A stretch of DNA of 64,000 bases from Bifidobacterium saguini DSM 23967 (GCF_000741715.1 NZ_JGZN01000016.1:92476-156475), one strand, 5' to 3'. Numbered from the stretch's first letter, positions 7,478-17,354 are shown. Numbers and translations: made by a program. The notes: generated by a model not told the origin, from the letters alone.

Positions 7478-8944
7478 ATGGTTTCGGGTTCCAATGGTGA
7501 CGGGGTTCGTGTTCCGTCCGCTTCGTTCAGCCGTTTGAGCGCCACGAACGTGTTGTTCGGCTGGACCTGGCCGCAGCTTGCCGTCGGCGGGGTTGGTCTC
7601 GTCCTCCTCGTCATCGGCGGCGCGGCCGGGTTCAATCTTCCGGTCATGCTGGTGGGCGTGCTGGTCATGGCGTATGGTCTGGTTCGTTTTCAGGGGTTGA
7701 GTCTGCTCGCGTGGACGTATGTGTGGTTCACTTGGCGTTCCAGGTTGCGAGAGGGGTCGAATGTGTGGAGTTCCTCCCCGTTGGAGACGGGCCGTACCGT
7801 GGGCGTGCTGGGTGTGTGGAGCCAGGTGGAGGATCGCGCCCAGGTCGTGGAGGGCGAGTCTGTTGATGTGGTGGGCACGCCGTGGCGCGATGCCTGTTAT
7901 CTGTATGATCCGGACAAGCGTCAGGCGACGGCGGTTCTGACGTTGAAGGTCGAGGAGTGGAGTCTGAGCACGAACGCGCGCAAGCGTGACCGTGCCATGG
8001 CGTTGAACAATCTGACCATGACGTTGGCTTCCACGCCGGGTGTGGTCGAGTTGAAGGAGACGAGTCTGCTGATGCCGACGTCGGCTCCGGTTCCCCCGGA
8101 TCTTGACGATCCGGACATGCCGTCGTGGGCGAGGGGCGATCTGGCCGAATTGTGGGCGATGCCTGAGATCGCCACGCCGTTGGCGAATGTGAGCTGGGTT
8201 TCGGTGAGTGTGAACGTGGATCGGCTTTCGACCCGTTCGAGGAATATGGATCGGCTCACGGAACGCAACCGTGTGGGCGTGCTGTTGGGTGACATCGTGC
8301 AGAACGTGGTGGCTCCGGCCTTGGTGGAGTGCGGTGGGCAGCATGGTTCGATCCGCTGGTGCAGTGTCGACGAGTTGCGGGATATGATCCGCTGCGTTTC
8401 CGATCCGGCGCATGCGTCGTCGCAGCGCAAGGTCCGGCGTGGCGAGCCCACGCTCTCGTATTGCGAGGAGAGCGCCGACGGCGAGTATGTGACGTTGGAG
8501 TCGTGCGTGGCGCGTTCCTGGTGGGTGACCCAGTGGCCCGATCGTCCCGTTCCGGCCGGTTGGACGCGCGATATCCTCCAGGGCGATCGGATGATCGCGT
8601 TGACCCATATCTGGCGCCCCTTGTCGATGGCGGAAAGCGAGAAGGATCTCGCCAACAAGCAGTCGAGTATGCTGCAGCGCAGCCGTCTCGCGGATCAGAA
8701 GAGACTGTCCCGTGACGAGAGGCGTGAACGACGCGAGCAGGCGCAACGCGAGGCGGAGCAGGATGCGAATTGGCCCGATACCGATCATCAGGGGTATATC
8801 ACCCTGTTCGCGCCGGACAAGTCAAGGCTGGATGACCTGGAACGCGGGTTGAGGATGGAGACCGGCAAATACCATCTGACGTTGAATGGGTTGACGGGCC
8901 AGCAGCGCAAGGCGTTGGCCACCGTGCTGCCGTTGGGGGTGTGA
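7478..8944 (+). CDS. SCO6880-family conjugation protein (VirB4 N-terminal partner)
   Basis: 488 residues. A short N-terminus precedes two close hydrophobic helices (residues 30-70), followed by a long soluble part. This matches actinobacterial SCO6880 proteins, which sit beside ATPases and resemble the membrane-binding and N-terminal part of VirB4. It has no Walker A motif. The ATPase that would complete it is far away at 45198-46868, which itself lacks this N-terminal region. The region at residues 395-430 is a basic/acidic coiled coil. Confidence 0.75.
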   Translation: MVSGSNGDGVRVPSASFSRLSATNVLFGWTWPQLAVGGVGLVLLVIGGAAGFNLPVMLVGVLVMAYGLVRFQGLSLLAWTYVWFTWRSRLREGSNVWSSSPLETGRTVGVLGVWSQVEDRAQVVEGESVDVVGTPWRDACYLYDPDKRQATAVLTLKVEEWSLSTNARKRDRAMALNNLTMTLASTPGVVELKETSLLMPTSAPVPPDLDDPDMPSWARGDLAELWAMPEIATPLANVSWVSVSVNVDRLSTRSRNMDRLTERNRVGVLLGDIVQNVVAPALVECGGQHGSIRWCSVDELRDMIRCVSDPAHASSQRKVRRGEPTLSYCEESADGEYVTLESCVARSWWVTQWPDRPVPAGWTRDILQGDRMIALTHIWRPLSMAESEKDLANKQSSMLQRSRLADQKRLSRDERRERREQAQREAEQDANWPDTDHQGYITLFAPDKSRLDDLERGLRMETGKYHLTLNGLTGQQRKALATVLPLGV

Positions 8945-8945
8945 C

Positions 8946-9716
8946 ATGGGTTCGCCTCATGATCGTGACGATGATGGATACGGTGTTTTCATGGATGATG
9001 GCGGGAGAGCGGGAACCGGTTCGCTTTGGCATATCGTCTCATGGCTTTCAGCTCGTACCCCGCAGGGGTTGAAGGGTTCGGTCGTTGTTCTGCTGGCCGT
9101 GTCGGGTGTGTGCGTCCTGCTGGGCGTCGGCATGCTCGCCGCGAATCACAACGCTTCTGACGTGCATGCCCGGGCCTACACGTCCTGCAGGTCCGCGGTG
9201 GAATCGTATGAGAGCGAGGCCGGCAGATTCCGCCGTACCGTGGATCGGGTCATGGCGGGGATAGACATGGACGCCTTGGAATCGTCCGCGCCCGTGCAGG
9301 CGGAACGGCTTCGCACGCTTTCCGTGGATCCCGACTCCCCCGCGTCGTGCGATGACGGCATGGGAACGGCCGAACTGGATGAGACGGCCCGGAAGACGGC
9401 CGAGGAGCTGAAGACGCTCAAATCCAGGAGTGGACGGTTGGAGACGCTGGCCTCCACGGTGAAGCGTTCGGCTCAGGCCGATACGAAGGCAGCCGCACGC
9501 CGGAGGCTTGAATCGGCTTTGACCCAGGCCGAGGAGACGTTGGAGAACACCGAGGACGAGGAGCTGAGGGTCCCCTATCTACGTCGGCGTCTCACGGATC
9601 TGACCGGTCAGGCCCGCACGATGCTGGATGACGATGATGCGCGCGCCGATGACATGGATCGTCTCGCGGCGAGCCTGTCAACCATCGAGGAATCGTTGCT
9701 CACCGGCATCCGATGA
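8946..9716 (+). CDS. Membrane-anchored helical protein, transfer cluster
   Basis: 256 residues, starting one base after the previous stop. One transmembrane helix near residues 45-70 is followed by about 180 residues of charged helical sequence with two Cys (TSCRSAV near residue 80 and PASCDDG near 137) that could form an external disulfide. The plan of short cytoplasmic part, one helix and extracellular helical bundle recurs at 11695, 50235 and 51381, suggesting paralogues. No named family recognised. Confidence 0.7.
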   Translation: MGSPHDRDDDGYGVFMDDGGRAGTGSLWHIVSWLSARTPQGLKGSVVVLLAVSGVCVLLGVGMLAANHNASDVHARAYTSCRSAVESYESEAGRFRRTVDRVMAGIDMDALESSAPVQAERLRTLSVDPDSPASCDDGMGTAELDETARKTAEELKTLKSRSGRLETLASTVKRSAQADTKAAARRRLESALTQAEETLENTEDEELRVPYLRRRLTDLTGQARTMLDDDDARADDMDRLAASLSTIEESLLTGIR

Positions 9717-9815
9717 CGTATGCCGGTGATGGTTTTTCGGTTGTCCGGCTGCTCTTATCGGGCTTTTCCGGGGTGAAGGGACCATGGTTCGCTTCCCCGT
9801 CAGAAAGGTTCTGGA

Positions 9816-10031
9816 ATGAATGCAAGAAGAAAGGGTGCCGTCGTTTCTCGAGGCCCTGAGACCTCGGAGCATGTCTCGTTGTTCGACCAGGAGGCCATGA
9901 GGCTGATCCAGTCCCGACCCGTGATTCATCCGGTCATATCGCCGGTGGAACGGCCCGCAACGTCTCGACGGGTTTTCCGTTTCGGCCGGCTGCGGGAACT
10001 GGCGGCCTGGGTGAGGGGCGTCGGCCGGTGA
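9816..10031 (+). CDS. Small basic hypothetical protein
   Basis: 71 residues (MNARRKGAVV...), Arg-rich at both ends, with no transmembrane segment. Its stop overlaps the GTG start of the next gene as GTGA, which supports it being translated as part of a chain of small genes. Function unknown. Confidence 0.5.
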   Translation: MNARRKGAVVSRGPETSEHVSLFDQEAMRLIQSRPVIHPVISPVERPATSRRVFRFGRLRELAAWVRGVGR

Positions 10032-10231
10032 GCGTGGACATGGATGGGCTGCTCGTTTGGGTCGAGGATTCGCTCCGGTCCGTCGAGGAGCGTTCCGGGA
10101 ACGCCCACGCGGAGCATATGCATGTGACGGCGGCTCGATACGAGGGCATGGCGGACGCGTTCCGATTGGTGCGGGAGCGGCTTGCCTCGTGTGATGCGGT
10201 TTCACCCGAGTCGGAGGAGGTGCGGGGTTGA
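10028..10231 (+). CDS. Small hypothetical protein
   Basis: 67 residues from a GTG that overlaps the previous stop. Acidic and mostly helical (EDSLRSVEERSGNAHAEHMH). Its own stop overlaps the TTG start of the next gene. Overlapping starts and stops through 9816-10500 indicate coupled translation. Function unknown. Confidence 0.5.
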   Translation: MSVDMDGLLVWVEDSLRSVEERSGNAHAEHMHVTAARYEGMADAFRLVRERLASCDAVSPESEEVRG

Positions 10232-10500
10232 CCGTCAGGATGGTGGACGAGCATGCGGTGGTCATCGAGGCCCCCTCGCTGCCGGGTGGGGTGCTGTCAT
10301 GCCGTATGATCCGTGACGCGCAGGGGCGTAGGGTCTGTTACGTGTCGGCCGTGGGCAGCTTGGAATTGCAGGAGCGTCTGGTTGACGTTTCGGGCAATCC
10401 GGTCGCGGCCACCGGTTTGGATGAGCAGTCGATGAGGGGATTGCGTGATTGGCTTTCCTCCCAGTTGGATGACGGGATGGATGGTGTTTCCCGTGTGTGA
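10228..10500 (+). CDS. Small hypothetical protein
   Basis: 90 residues from a TTG that overlaps the previous stop (TTGA). The sequence alternates beta-like stretches (AVVIEAPSLPGGVLSCRMI, CYVSAVGSLELQERLVDV) with a helical C-terminus. Its last codons overlap the GTG start of the zinc-ribbon gene at 10493. Function unknown. Confidence 0.5.
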   Translation: MTVRMVDEHAVVIEAPSLPGGVLSCRMIRDAQGRRVCYVSAVGSLELQERLVDVSGNPVAATGLDEQSMRGLRDWLSSQLDDGMDGVSRV

Positions 10501-10813
10501 TTTCCTCGCGTGGCCTTTGAACCGGTATGTGGAGTATTGTCGTAGCGGCGCGCCCCAGCGCGCCAGGCTGAAACGGTTGGAGGAGTTGAGGCGGTCCCGT
10601 CTGTGCGAACGCTGCGGCAGGTACATGGCGAGGAAGGGCAGCCGTTGGTGCGGTCATTGCCTGCATTGGATGGGATTGCCCGAATGCGCCCGTTGCGGGG
10701 GGAAACGTTCCCGGGAGTCTCCCGACGGGTTGTGTTCCAACTGCAGGGACGTCGTATCCAAACGGCTTGATCCCAGGATGAAGAAGGTGTCCGGCGGGCC
10801 ATGCGTCGGATGA
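10493..10813 (+). CDS. Double zinc-ribbon protein
   Basis: About 106 residues from GTG at 10493, which overlaps the preceding stop; a longer reading starts at ATG 10445. Two four-Cys clusters are clear: CERCGRYMARKGSRWCGHC and CARCGGK...GLCSNC, both typical of zinc binding. The rest is basic. Such proteins bind DNA, RNA or protein; no family name is justified. Confidence 0.6.
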   Translation: MCDFLAWPLNRYVEYCRSGAPQRARLKRLEELRRSRLCERCGRYMARKGSRWCGHCLHWMGLPECARCGGKRSRESPDGLCSNCRDVVSKRLDPRMKKVSGGPCVG

Positions 10814-10831
10814 GGTCGAAAGGAGCGGGAC

Positions 10832-11119
10832 GTGAATCTGTTGGATGTGTTCGAGGTCGTCTGCTATCTCACCGGTGTCGGGCTCTGCTGCCGTCTGCTG
10901 CAGACCACGTCGGATGGTCCCATGGAGCCGTTCCGTGGCGTTTGGAAACTGCTGCTCGTCCTGTTCGCGCTGCAGACCGGCGTCGGCTGCCTCGCGTTCC
11001 GTGAGCCGTGGGGCGCTCCGGTGTCGTTCGTGCAGATTCTCAACGTCATGCTCGCGGTTTTCGCCGATCTGCTGCTGGCATACCGTCTGTTCGGCGGTGC
11101 CGGGCGGACCGGACGCTGA
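10832..11119 (+). CDS. Small membrane protein
   Basis: 95 residues from a GTG preceded by AAAGGAG. Three hydrophobic segments (residues 3-22, 38-57, 65-88) fill nearly all of it. It follows the zinc-ribbon gene by 18 bases, so it is probably in the same operon. Function unknown. Confidence 0.55.
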   Translation: MNLLDVFEVVCYLTGVGLCCRLLQTTSDGPMEPFRGVWKLLLVLFALQTGVGCLAFREPWGAPVSFVQILNVMLAVFADLLLAYRLFGGAGRTGR

Positions 11120-11295
11120 CGGGAAGCGGTGATTCCGGTTTCATGGTTTGGATTGCCTCCATCCCCTTGTCCCCCGTTGTCACCCGTTATCGGTGTGGTT
11201 AAGGGTGATTGTCCCGTCAGGGATTTGGACGCTGGAACGCCGGATGGGCCGGCTCGTGATGTGATGGCGCGTCTCTCCCGGGAAGGTGGCATCCG

Positions 11296-11628
11296 ATGGG
11301 TGTATTGGATGATGAGCTGGATGAACGGTATCCGATCGAGTCGGAGCGGCTGATCGTCCCGTTGACCCGCATGCAGACGGCGTTGATGAGCCGTAAGGCG
11401 TATGCGGAGGGACGGTTGGCGTCTCCTACGGAGCGTGAGATCGATGCGGCGGCCCGCGCGTTGTACGAGGATCGAATGCACGTGACGATGGGGGACGCGT
11501 TCCATCTCGTGTTCGCCGAACTGCCGCAGCAGGTGCGTGGCCCGTATGAGCATGAGGCCCGCGTCGTGTTGGAGGCGGCACGTCTCGCCGTCCGCGGGGA
11601 TGACGCCGCCGGATCGAGGATTGCATGA
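11296..11628 (+). CDS. Hypothetical helical protein
   Basis: 110 residues with GGGAAGG before the ATG. Soluble and almost wholly helical (MGVLDDELDERYPIESERLI...), with many Arg/Glu/Ala. A 177-base gap before it shows nothing I recognise. It precedes the membrane-anchored protein at 11695 by 66 bases. Function unknown. Confidence 0.55.
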   Translation: MGVLDDELDERYPIESERLIVPLTRMQTALMSRKAYAEGRLASPTEREIDAAARALYEDRMHVTMGDAFHLVFAELPQQVRGPYEHEARVVLEAARLAVRGDDAAGSRIA

Positions 11629-11694
11629 GGATGGTTCCGGTGCGGTGGGCACTGTATTCTATGACTGTCGTTTTTGCGGAAGGAGAGAGTGATC

Positions 11695-12750
11695 ATGTCG
11701 AATGAGAGCGTTGACCCTGTGAAGGCCGGCCTGGTCGATGATGCGGGTACGGTTCCCATGCCGCCCGTGATTCCACCGGAACCCGAGACGGGTTCCACCG
11801 AATCGTCCGGCGGGAAAAAGCCGAAGTGGCTTATACCCGCGATCGCGGCCGGCTGCGCGGTCGTACTGGCGGGTGCCGGTTTCGTCGGCTACCGGGCATG
11901 GTCTGATCATGAGCTGGACATTGCGAAGGCGGCTTGCGCCACGGCTTCGGAGAAGGTGCGGGAATCGGCGAACGAGTACAACATGCTGCTCAACGGGGAC
12001 GCCGCCGACATGTCCGCGGTCAAGGCGAATCAGGTGAAGGACGCGAAGACCGTCGACGCGTTGGCCAAGGAGCTGAAGGCGACGACCCCGGAATACTCGG
12101 GCTGCGTCGCCGATGATGCGAAGGGTCTGGATGCCGCCGCCGACGTGCTGGACTCGCAGGCCGAATGGTATGGATCCCATACGAAGTCGCTGTCGAAGGC
12201 GGTGAAGGCCGTGAACGAATCCAGGGCGGCGAAGACGTTGGAGACCGCGAAATCGAACCTCTCCTCGAAGTTGGAGGAGGCCTCCCAGCTTCTCTCCGAC
12301 AGTGATGGCAAGGTCGCCGACAACGCGACCCGTGACAATCTATCCAAGGCGATCGATGCGGGCAACGGATTGAAGGGTGGCAACGATCCGGCCAGGATCG
12401 ACGAGGCTCGCAAGAGCATCGAGGATGCGATGAAGGCCGTGAACGATTCCGTGCAGGCGAAGGCGGATGCGGATGCGCAGGCCGCTGCGGAAGCCGCGGC
12501 CGCCCAGGCCGCGCAGCAGGCGCAGGCGTCGCGTTCCTCTTCCTCCTCCTCGTCCAGGTACTCGTATTCCGGCACCTCTTCGAACCGGTATTCCGGCTCC
12601 TCCTCGTCCTCGTCCGGTTCCAGTGGATCGATCGGCGGTTTCCCGGATGCCGACCCCAACTATCATGGATCCGCTCAAGGCTGTGGAAACAGCTGCACGG
12701 GATATGTAGGTGCATGCGATCCTGTCACTGGGCGATGCGGCATCGGCTGA
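11695..12750 (+). CDS. Membrane-anchored helical protein with Ser-rich stalk
   Basis: 351 residues; the start has GGAAGGAGAG upstream. It has a proline-rich cytoplasmic N-terminus, one transmembrane helix near residues 43-65, and about 190 residues of Lys/Ala-rich helix containing two Cys. A Ser/Tyr low-complexity stalk follows (residues 275-315), then a C-terminal Cys cluster (GCGNSCTGYVGACDPVTGRC). It shares its plan with 50235-51365. It is probably exposed on the outside of the membrane and may be a mating-pair or channel accessory. A terminator follows. Confidence 0.65.
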   Translation: MSNESVDPVKAGLVDDAGTVPMPPVIPPEPETGSTESSGGKKPKWLIPAIAAGCAVVLAGAGFVGYRAWSDHELDIAKAACATASEKVRESANEYNMLLNGDAADMSAVKANQVKDAKTVDALAKELKATTPEYSGCVADDAKGLDAAADVLDSQAEWYGSHTKSLSKAVKAVNESRAAKTLETAKSNLSSKLEEASQLLSDSDGKVADNATRDNLSKAIDAGNGLKGGNDPARIDEARKSIEDAMKAVNDSVQAKADADAQAAAEAAAAQAAQQAQASRSSSSSSSRYSYSGTSSNRYSGSSSSSSGSSGSIGGFPDADPNYHGSAQGCGNSCTGYVGACDPVTGRCGIG

Positions 12751-12773
12751 TCCGCCGCCATCTTCCTCCTTCC

Positions 12774-12808
12774 GGCCTCGTACCGTTCTGACGGTGCGGG
12801 GCCTTTTT
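12774..12808 (+). terminator. Rho-independent terminator after the first transfer block
   Basis: GGCCTCGTACCGT and ACGGTGCGGGGCC form a 13-bp stem with two G-U-type pairs and a 4-base loop, followed by TTTTT. It separates the transfer genes from the pilus operon. The following 300 bases up to 13108 hold no gene I can support and presumably contain the pilus promoter. Confidence 0.8.
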
Positions 12809-13107
12809 CATGCCCGTTATCATGCTCCTGCGCGGGTGGAGGGGGAAGTGGCCGGTGTTTTTCCGTTCCGGGACGGTGTCGTCACTCTCGCCGGCCACCC
12901 TTCCCTGTATCCCCGGCTTTCACGCGTCCTTCCTTGCGTGGCTCCTTTTCCTGTTTCATGGCCGGCTCCGTCGTTATCGCCCGGTTATCGGCCCCTGTCG
13001 GGGTGTATGGCGTGGATTCCCTCGCGGCCTGCGGGCCGTGGGGTGTTCCGAAGGATAACGAGGGGCGGGAGAGGCCCGTCCTGTTGATCAACAACCAGGA
13101 GGAACCT

Positions 13108-16100
13108 ATGGGGTTCAACAATGGTGCACTGGGGTCGCGGAGTCATGAACCGTCGGCTTCCGTGAACGGGAAAAGGAACGGGGTGCGCAGGACGCTGGCC
13201 GCGGCGGCCGCAGTGGCGACGCTCGCATCCGGCGGATTGGTCGCGGCGACCGCGTATGCGGGCGGTGGCGGCGGCAACGCCGGCGGCGGCGGTGTTACCG
13301 CCGATGGAAACTTCAACATCACGTGGCAGTATTCCGACAACGATAACGGCGGGTTCGGCCCGGCTTCGGACTGGCATTCCACGGAGAACGCGGTGAAGCT
13401 CGACTGGTATACGCTGGGCGGCAACGCCGAGACGCTCATCGAGCAGGCCACCACCGAGGCGAACGACAACTGCCTGGCTCGTTTCGACGAATCCCATCCT
13501 GACCAGAAGGGTCAGGGCCAGTGCCGTGTGGTCGGCGTCGGCGTGGTCGGAGCCGCGAACACGCGCACGTGGAACGGCATCGGCGGCGCGACCCACAAGC
13601 TGTGGATGAAGTACTGGCATCAGGTCGTGGATAACGTGAATTTCTCCAACAACGGCTCAATCTATACCACGGCTACGGAGTTCACCGATCAGGCCGGCTG
13701 GAACGTGGATAAGATCGCGGACACGTACGCTCCCGATTACAAGAACGACGCGTCCACCGGTTCCATCGTCGTGATCGCGTTGAACCAGTACGAGCCACGG
13801 GGCGAGCAGCCGCCATCTCCGCCGTCGAAGACCATCGAGAAGGGCACTTCCGCGGATTCGATGGCGAACGAGACGGTGATCTCCACCGGGACCGGTCGTC
13901 TCGGCACGAAGATGACCATCAGCGACACGATCGATCCGAACGGCATGGCGTACACGGTCACCGGGCAGAAGGTCATCGACACCACCGACGGCAACAAGGA
14001 TGTGAGCGGCCAGTTCACGTTCAACACGAAGGATGGCGAGGCCGCGCCGGATAATGTGGCGACGGCCACGTGGAACGGCGGCGATCTGCCGGACTCCCAC
14101 ACGTTCGAGTATCATCTGACGATCACCGTCTCCCAGCCTTCCACGTCGAAGGTCGTGGATACGCCGTCGGTCACGTGGAACGACAAGGGAACGGGTGACG
14201 TGGATTCGCATGAGTTCCCGACCTGGGAGCCGAATCCCGATAAGAGCTGGATCAAGTACTCGGATGGGAAGTGGCAGGCCGTCATCGATCCGGACGAGAC
14301 CAACGCCACCGGCGCGGACAACGTGAAGCTGCTTGACGGCGACATCGTCGGCAGCGCGGTCAACGCGACCGTCGACGGTGGTCTGAAGGAGGCTCCGAAG
14401 AGCCTGACCATCACGGATGATTGGACGAACGCCGATTACCTGGTCGACCGCAAGGGCGATATCAAGGTGTATGCGGCGGCCGCCGAACCGGATACCACCG
14501 AGACCGTCGAAGGCGTGACCGTGAAGCATATGACGAAGACCAGCGTCGCCGACATCGCCAACAAGGGGCTTGACGTCACCTCGAGCTTCGACATCACGGA
14601 GAACGGCACGGTCGTGACCGCCAGCGCGAAGAAGGCCTATCTGGCCAAGCTGAAGGGCATGAGCGGTCCGATCCAGTTGACCGTGATCGTCCCGTTCGTC
14701 GCCAACTTCGCCAACGGCAAGGGCGCGGAGCAGGTGCGTGAGGACTTCGGCAAGCAGCCGGGTGACGAGCTCACGTTCTGCACGAACCCGACCGACGCGA
14801 AGGATGAGTCCGGCCAGGCCCTGACGAACAAGGGCGCCGAGACGGTGAACGACCAGACCGTGCCGACCAACGAGCCGAAGATCTGCGGCTACGTGCCGAA
14901 GGTGGAGAAGGATGTGGTCGCCGAATCCTCGCAGGGCGGTGACCAGGATTCCGTGGACGGCAAGACCGTGTATCCGGGCCAGAAGGTCGAATACCAGCTG
15001 GACACGCAGCCGAACCTGCCGGCCGATCTCGCCTACCTGGTGAAGAACGTCGTGTTCACCGACACGTACGACCAGTACCTCACGCCGGACAAGCAGACCG
15101 TCGAGATGATGGACCTCGCCACCGGCAAGGTCGTGTCCAAGAAGAAGTACGAGACCAAGTGGGATGAGGAGAACCACCTCTTCCAGCTGACCGTCACCGA
15201 CCAGGATCTGATCGGCCAGTGGAAGGCCGGCGCGAATCCGCGCATCCAGATCCGTTTCGAGGGCACCGTGGCCGAGGACGCCCCGACCGACCACAAGGTG
15301 AACAACAGGTGGATGCTCACGTTGAACAATTCACTGACCCCGTCGAACGAGGTGTTCAACCTGCCGCCCGACTTCACCCCGAAGAAGGACGTCACCCAGT
15401 CCGCCGAACAGGGTGATCCGACCATCTCGATCGATGGGAAGACCCTGCTGCTCGGTGACACCGGCTACTACAAGGTCAGCATCGACGCCACGCGGAAAGA
15501 CAATGCGTACAAGGTGTGGAGGCTCGGCGCGGTCGATGACTACGACGAGAAGTATCTGACCGTGGACCCGTCCAGGATCGAGATCATCGGAGCCGACGGC
15601 AAGGACTACACCAAGGCCTTCAACATCCAGTTGCAGGATGGAATCGTGTACGCGTTCGCCAGGACCGTGGACACGGAGATCCCCGCCACCGGCGAGACCG
15701 TGAAGGGCGACCCGCAGCCGGCCGATCTGAAGGCCTACTCGGAGATGACCGACAAGGATTACGATCCGCTCAAGGACCCGAGCATCGACCAGTCGCTGCT
15801 CGGCCAGGAGTACACGCTGACCATCCCCTACACCGTCTCAAAGGTGGATGACGGCTACGTGGTGAAGAACACCGCCACGCAGATCGTCAACAACGTGAAG
15901 AAGGAGACCAACACGGTGTCCAATCCGTTGAAGCCGATCAACCCGGTGAAGGATGTGACCGTGAAGGTCGGCGGCGAAAGCGTGGATGGCAAGAGCATCT
16001 ACCTGGATTCCACGTTCCTCTACCAGCTTGACAGCTCCGTCATCCCGGCCGACCGCGCCTACCAGCAGGTCGCCAACTGGGGTGTGGACGACCAGTTGGA

Positions 16101-17121
16101 TCCCGCGTACGACGAGCTGACCGGCCAGTGGGCCGTTTACGCGGCACGCGACCTGTACCAGGATGGCAACGTGATCGCGAAGAAGGGTGAAAGGATCGCC
16201 GGCAGCGGCTTCGACAGCTCGAAGCTCGGCGGGGACCTGTTCACCGCCACGCTCGACAAGACGACCGGCAAGGTGACGATCACCGCCACCCAGACGTATC
16301 TGGATCTCGTCTCCAAGGACACCGCTCATGAGCAGGCATGGCGCGCCTACCTGCAGGTCAAGCGCGTCAAGGTCACGGACCGTCACGAGAACGTGTTCAC
16401 CGAGCATTACAACGGCAAGGCCCTCGTGAGCAACATCGTGTGGACCCGCACCCCGGATCTCACCCCGAGCCTGAATATCGAGAAGTGGGACAAGAAGAGC
16501 GGCTTCCCGGCCGGCGACCGCGACGATTCCAAGGACGCGCTGAAGGGCGCCAAGGACGGTGACGTGATCGTGTTCACCATCACCAACACGTCCAAGGACG
16601 AGGATGGTCACGGCGCATGGTTCAAGGCATCCGATCTGAAGCTCACGGATCAGACGATCGTCGGTGACGGCACCGTCACCGACCTGAAGTACCCGTCGAA
16701 CTGGGACACGCTCGTGCTGAAGCCCGGCGACCATGTGGACGTGGAAGGCACCCTCACCGGGTTCACCTCCGCGAACCATACTGATCGTGCCAAGGTGACC
16801 GGCACCCCGCTCGTCTCCTGCCCCGCCACCGACGCCAACCCGTTCGGCGGCCAGTCCGATGATTCCACCGGTTCCGCCGGGGAGACCACCGGGTTGAAGC
16901 AGGTGACCATCGACGGTCAGACCCGTTGCGAGGACACGAAGGTCGAATCCAACACGGATGACTGGAACGGCGTCAACGGATTCCTGTCCACCACCGGTGC
17001 GGGCATCCTGCCGGTCGTGATCGCGGCCATCGCCCTGCTCGTCGCAGGTGGCGTCGGCCTCGTTCTGACACAGCGTCGCGGCATGGCCGAATCCTGCCAG
17101 CCGGCGCATTCCGCCAAGTGA
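13108..17121 (+). CDS. Large fimbrial tip/adhesin subunit with isopeptide-forming domains
   Basis: 1337 residues; the ATG at 13108 has CAGGAGG upstream. The signal peptide is long with a basic start (residues 1-52, ending TAYA). The N-terminal region looks like a VWA-type or adhesin domain, followed by repeated beta domains, each about 150-200 residues with DVT/KDV linker motifs, as in isopeptide-stabilised fimbrial proteins. The C-terminus has FLSTTGAG, a hydrophobic helix and RR, which is a variant sorting signal (LSTTG in place of LPXTG). As first and largest gene it is likely the pilus tip. Confidence 0.8.
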   Translation: MGFNNGALGSRSHEPSASVNGKRNGVRRTLAAAAAVATLASGGLVAATAYAGGGGGNAGGGGVTADGNFNITWQYSDNDNGGFGPASDWHSTENAVKLDWYTLGGNAETLIEQATTEANDNCLARFDESHPDQKGQGQCRVVGVGVVGAANTRTWNGIGGATHKLWMKYWHQVVDNVNFSNNGSIYTTATEFTDQAGWNVDKIADTYAPDYKNDASTGSIVVIALNQYEPRGEQPPSPPSKTIEKGTSADSMANETVISTGTGRLGTKMTISDTIDPNGMAYTVTGQKVIDTTDGNKDVSGQFTFNTKDGEAAPDNVATATWNGGDLPDSHTFEYHLTITVSQPSTSKVVDTPSVTWNDKGTGDVDSHEFPTWEPNPDKSWIKYSDGKWQAVIDPDETNATGADNVKLLDGDIVGSAVNATVDGGLKEAPKSLTITDDWTNADYLVDRKGDIKVYAAAAEPDTTETVEGVTVKHMTKTSVADIANKGLDVTSSFDITENGTVVTASAKKAYLAKLKGMSGPIQLTVIVPFVANFANGKGAEQVREDFGKQPGDELTFCTNPTDAKDESGQALTNKGAETVNDQTVPTNEPKICGYVPKVEKDVVAESSQGGDQDSVDGKTVYPGQKVEYQLDTQPNLPADLAYLVKNVVFTDTYDQYLTPDKQTVEMMDLATGKVVSKKKYETKWDEENHLFQLTVTDQDLIGQWKAGANPRIQIRFEGTVAEDAPTDHKVNNRWMLTLNNSLTPSNEVFNLPPDFTPKKDVTQSAEQGDPTISIDGKTLLLGDTGYYKVSIDATRKDNAYKVWRLGAVDDYDEKYLTVDPSRIEIIGADGKDYTKAFNIQLQDGIVYAFARTVDTEIPATGETVKGDPQPADLKAYSEMTDKDYDPLKDPSIDQSLLGQEYTLTIPYTVSKVDDGYVVKNTATQIVNNVKKETNTVSNPLKPINPVKDVTVKVGGESVDGKSIYLDSTFLYQLDSSVIPADRAYQQVANWGVDDQLDPAYDELTGQWAVYAARDLYQDGNVIAKKGERIAGSGFDSSKLGGDLFTATLDKTTGKVTITATQTYLDLVSKDTAHEQAWRAYLQVKRVKVTDRHENVFTEHYNGKALVSNIVWTRTPDLTPSLNIEKWDKKSGFPAGDRDDSKDALKGAKDGDVIVFTITNTSKDEDGHGAWFKASDLKLTDQTIVGDGTVTDLKYPSNWDTLVLKPGDHVDVEGTLTGFTSANHTDRAKVTGTPLVSCPATDANPFGGQSDDSTGSAGETTGLKQVTIDGQTRCEDTKVESNTDDWNGVNGFLSTTGAGILPVVIAAIALLVAGGVGLVLTQRRGMAESCQPAHSAK

Positions 17122-17127
17122 CATCAA

Positions 17128-17150
17128 GCCCCGGGCCCTCGGCCCGGGGC
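17128..17150 (+). terminator. Strong GC hairpin after the tip subunit
   Basis: GCCCCGGGCC and GGCCCGGGGC form a perfect 10-bp stem with a 3-base loop, 7 bases after the stop codon. ATCAA before it can pair with TTGAT after it, extending the structure. It probably reduces read-through and so lowers or sets the tip-to-backbone ratio. Confidence 0.7.
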
Positions 17151-17179
17151 CGTTCCGGCATTTTGATGCCATAACAGAC

Positions 17180-17225
17180 ACCGCTGGTCCTCTCCTTGCT
17201 CATGCACTCGGAGAGGACCAGCGGT
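17180..17225. repeat. Perfect 16-bp inverted repeat between tip and backbone pilin genes
   Basis: ACCGCTGGTCCTCTCC at 17180-17195 is exactly inverted at 17210-17225 around a 14-base loop. No T-run follows. It lies in the 233-base leader of the backbone pilin gene. It may be an attenuator, an mRNA-stability element or a regulator site. Confidence 0.75.
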
Positions 17226-17354
17226 GACCCGTTTTGCCGCATCCGGGCGACGATCCAAGAGGTTCGACCCCTCTGAACGGGACGCACAGGGAAGTGACGA
17301 ACTGTCATTCCACGTCACCTTCCTCAAATCCAGGAATGAAAGGAGACAGGGATT

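Noticed and set aside
13657..15294. Minus-strand ORF of 545 codons within the tip subunit gene
   Set aside because: Antisense shadow; the plus strand holds a clear fimbrial protein.
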